Translations under genes and position numbers: made by a program
Part shown: in pieces, positions 62,189-64,000 of the stretch
Layout: the number at the start of each line of letters is the position of its first letter
Position numbering within the stretch: the stretch's first letter is position 1
The notes under the pieces: model-generated
The model's database searches: none
Told to the model about the DNA's origin: nothing
Seen by the model: only the letters and a program-made list of their open reading frames with translations
Assembly (NCBI GenBank): GCA_020633415.1
Contig: JACKDQ010000011.1
Span: forward strand, 62,001 to 126,000
DNA from: Deltaproteobacteria bacterium
GTDB lineage: Bacteria; Myxococcota_A; Polyangia; GCA-2747355
Length of the DNA stretch: 64,000 nt
Direction: 5' to 3'

Positions 62189-62449
62189 TTAGTCGCGTGG
62201 ACGGCGCTCGCGCGCAGCGGAGACGCGAAGCGTGCGGCCGTCGAGCGTCTGCCCATCCAACCGGTCGATGGCGCGATCCGCCTGATCGCCATCAGCGTAC
62301 GTAACAAAGCCAAATCCCCGGCTGCGGCCCGTGTCGCGGTCTACCGCCACATGGACGTCGGTGATCTCGCCGTATTCAGCGAATGCCCCGCGCAGGTCAG
62401 CCTCCGTCGTGCCCCAACTCAAACCGCCTACGAATAGTTTCTTGCTCAT
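62189..62449 (-). CDS. RRM-type RNA-binding protein (cyanobacterial Rbp-like)
   Basis: 86 residues, one RNA recognition motif: RNP2 LFVGGLSW (5-12) and RNP1 RGFGFVTY in the middle strand. Ends in a short Arg-rich tail (SAARERRPRD). Such small RRM proteins are glycine-poor relatives of cold-induced Rbp proteins and bind single-stranded RNA. ATG 62449 is preceded by AAGAGAGAATC. The longer upstream frame is non-coding leader. Confidence 0.93.
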   Translation of the reverse strand: MSKKLFVGGLSWGTTEADLRGAFAEYGEITDVHVAVDRDTGRSRGFGFVTYADGDQADRAIDRLDGQTLDGRTLRVSAARERRPRD

Positions 62450-62558
62450 GATTCTCTCTTCTCGTTTTCTTAGCTCGCCTGGAGGCACGCACCGCGCCGA
62501 TTTCCAACGTCCTCGGCTCGCTGCAAACCCTGAATCAACAGTGATAACGGAGAGAATC
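62450..62558 (-). promoter_or_regulatory. Leader of the RRM gene with potential Shine-Dalgarno-sequestering pairing
   Basis: On the minus strand GATTCTCTC (62558-62550) is an exact complement of GAGAGAATC (62458-62450), which includes the purine-rich ribosome binding site next to the ATG. Beyond the match, CGTT and AACG can also pair across a 4-nt bulge. The intervening leader is about 90 nt. Confidence 0.5.
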
Positions 62559-63150
62559 GAGTGGCTGTTGGTGATTCGCGCGAAACGAACCCCGCCTATT
62601 GGCAGGCAACCTATCAGTCGCGTGAGCGCTAGTCGACCGAAATCGCGCACACCGTGCTAACAAATCCCCTGCCGGTTGGTATTTTCGCTCAATCCCACAT
62701 CAATGCGCCGTGTTGGCGGCGGAACTAAATCAGACCGGCGCCTGATCACAGCTCATGCCGATCCTGGCGATGCTCAGCTCGATCTTCATCTGTGGACCAA
62801 CGGCCAAGCCTGCTCCCGCTGCGATCTCGTGCCAGGCTACGGGGGCATCGAACGGGCGGCTCGCGTCTTATCGCAAGGCTACGGCGGCGAGGCGGCCCGA
62901 TTCGCGGCAACCGCATACGCGATCTGAACAAGATTCAGTCTGAAGCCTACCGAGAGGTCGAGGAGATTCGCGGCGCGATGTGCCTTGGCCAAAACGTCAC
63001 CGATTTGCCGTTGCACGCTGGCGCCCAGTCGTGAAGCCCAGGCGGTGACCGTAGACAGGTTGTCGAGTTGTGCGCCAGGGTGGTAGATGGCTGCGCGCCG
63101 AGGCTCGATCTTGGCGGCTGTCGTTCCGGCGTTCTATCGAGAGAGCGGCT
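62559..63150. other. Long region without a supported gene
   Basis: About 590 bp between the RRM leader and the carbamoyltransferase start. Frames of 60-83 codons exist on both strands but none has a Shine-Dalgarno, signal peptide or recognised domain. A minus-strand stretch near 62900-63040 reads like a fragment of protein but is interrupted by stops, so a gene remnant is possible. Confidence 0.4.
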
Positions 63151-64000
63151 ATGGTGAATATCCTAGGTATCTCAGCTTTCTATCATGATAGCGCGGCCTG
63201 CCTGCTGCAGGATGGTGCGCTGATCGCAGCCGCTCAGGAAGAGCGCTTCACGCGCAAGAAACACGACCACGACCTGCCGAAGAACGCCATCGAATATTGT
63301 CTCGAAGAGGCCGGACTGACCGTTGAGCAGTTAGACTACGTAGCGTTTTACGAAAAGCCGCTGCTGAAGTTCGATCGATTGCTTCAGACGTGGCTAGCCT
63401 TCGCGCCGTCAGGTCTCTCCTCCTTCTTCAAAGGCATTCCGCAGTGGCTGCAGAAAAAGCTGCATCATCAGCGCGAGCTCGACCGTGGCTTGGGCGGTGG
63501 CTATCGCGGACGTTTTGTCTTTCCTGAGCACCACGAGTCGCACGCCGCCAGTGCCTTCTTTCCCAGTCCCTTTGACGAAGCCGCAATTCTCACGATGGAT
63601 GGCGTTGGCGAGTGGGCAACGACGACCTGGGGCATCGGTCGCGGCAACACGATCGAGCTGAGCCACGAGATCCGCTTTCCCCACTCTATCGGTTTGCTGT
63701 ACTCCGCCTTTACCTACTACACGGGGTTCAAAGTCAATTCAGGCGAGTACAAGGTGATGGGACTCGCTCCCTATGGCGAGCCCCGCTTCGCCTCGACGAT
63801 CTTGGAGAACCTCATCGACCTCAAGGCCGACGGCTCTTTTCGCCTCGACATGCGTTATTTTAACTATTGTCAGGGTCTAACGATGACCTCGGAGGCGTTT
63901 CACCGGCTCTTCGGAGGCCCCCCTCGCAAGCCGGAGTCACCGGTCACCCAGCGGGAGATGGACCTCGCCGCAAGCATTCAGGCTGTCACTGAAGAGGTGA
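63151..64000 (+). CDS. NodU/CmcH-type carbamoyltransferase, N-terminal part, cut by the window edge
   Basis: 283 codons visible, open to the window end. MVNILGISAFYHDSAACLLQ and AAAQEERFTRKKHDHDLP are the carbamoyltransferase N-terminal signature; HHESHAASAFFPSP, GVGEWATT and FKVNSGEYKVMGLAPYG mark the Kae1-like adenylation/carbamoyl-phosphate domain. These enzymes carbamoylate sugars or antibiotics using carbamoyl phosphate and ATP, often in polysaccharide or natural-product clusters. The start is ATG 63151; GAGAG is upstream. Context continues beyond the window. Confidence 0.93.
   Translation, partial: MVNILGISAFYHDSAACLLQDGALIAAAQEERFTRKKHDHDLPKNAIEYCLEEAGLTVEQLDYVAFYEKPLLKFDRLLQTWLAFAPSGLSSFFKGIPQWLQKKLHHQRELDRGLGGGYRGRFVFPEHHESHAASAFFPSPFDEAAILTMDGVGEWATTTWGIGRGNTIELSHEIRFPHSIGLLYSAFTYYTGFKVNSGEYKVMGLAPYGEPRFASTILENLIDLKADGSFRLDMRYFNYCQGLTMTSEAFHRLFGGPPRKPESPVTQREMDLAASIQAVTEEV

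Overview
The window is GC-rich bacterial chromosome, densely packed with genes on both strands. Several features point to the Myxococcota (former deltaproteobacterial myxobacteria) or a close relative: a secreted protein with a MYXO-CTERM-like tail (3422-4195), cysteine-rich lipoproteins with D/A-rich linkers, an FHA-sigma54 activator next to a eukaryote-like Ser/Thr kinase, and many proteins combining familiar domains in uncommon ways. This placement is inference from gene content; no rRNA or tRNA gene was seen.

Layout. 1-5.7 kb: a PLP-dependent sulfur amino-acid lyase, then secreted and lipid-anchored cysteine-rich proteins. 5.7-12.6 kb: a lipoprotein, the FHA-sigma54 regulator, a transmembrane Ser/Thr kinase, a CsgG/TolB-like membrane protein, MsrB and a long Cys-repeat protein. 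12.6-16.3 kb (minus strand): an SDS-like serine dehydratase coupled to a Ppx/GppA phosphatase, a small protein, and a Bcp peroxiredoxin with a histone-H1-like lysine tail. 16.5-22 kb: a tamA-tamB pair whose TamA is predicted to be a lipoprotein. 22-27.3 kb: RsgA, an acyl-CoA hydrolase/transferase-GNAT fusion, a DsbA-fold isomerase, a nuclease lipoprotein and a solitary NuoB. 27.4-32.4 kb: a three-gene Gld-like ABC operon (ATPase, permease fused to GldG-like domain, DUF4340). 32.6-35.5 kb: cyclophilin, MTH1187-family protein, Bpt-type aminoacyl-transferase and two small exported proteins. 35.4-40.8 kb: a Cys-rich alpha/beta hydrolase lipoprotein, SrkA kinase, and a CDGSH-glutamate-synthase-like flavoprotein. 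41-46.5 kb: lipoprotein, sterol-desaturase family enzyme with divergent TetR regulator, unknown protein, exported ATP-grasp protein. 46.5-56 kb: a copper/silver efflux operon (cusC-cusB-cusA-DUF3347) divergent from a histidine kinase/NtrC-type regulator pair. 56-64 kb: lipoproteins, a PilZ-Hsp70 fusion, small proteins, an RRM protein, and the 5' part of a NodU-type carbamoyltransferase.

The best-supported regulatory circuit is the metal-efflux locus. The two-component system is of the sigma54-activating type, and the divergent efflux operon is preceded by a near-consensus -24/-12 promoter placed so that transcription would begin about 24 nt before the first gene. Upstream repeats are candidate activator sites. 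Other notable points are a possible Shine-Dalgarno-sequestering long-range pairing in front of the RRM gene, and a recurring promoter layout (-10-like hexamer 6-7 nt before ATG, no Shine-Dalgarno) suggesting leaderless mRNAs. Start codons were chosen from Shine-Dalgarno sequences, signal peptides and domain boundaries, so several are shorter than the longest reading frame.
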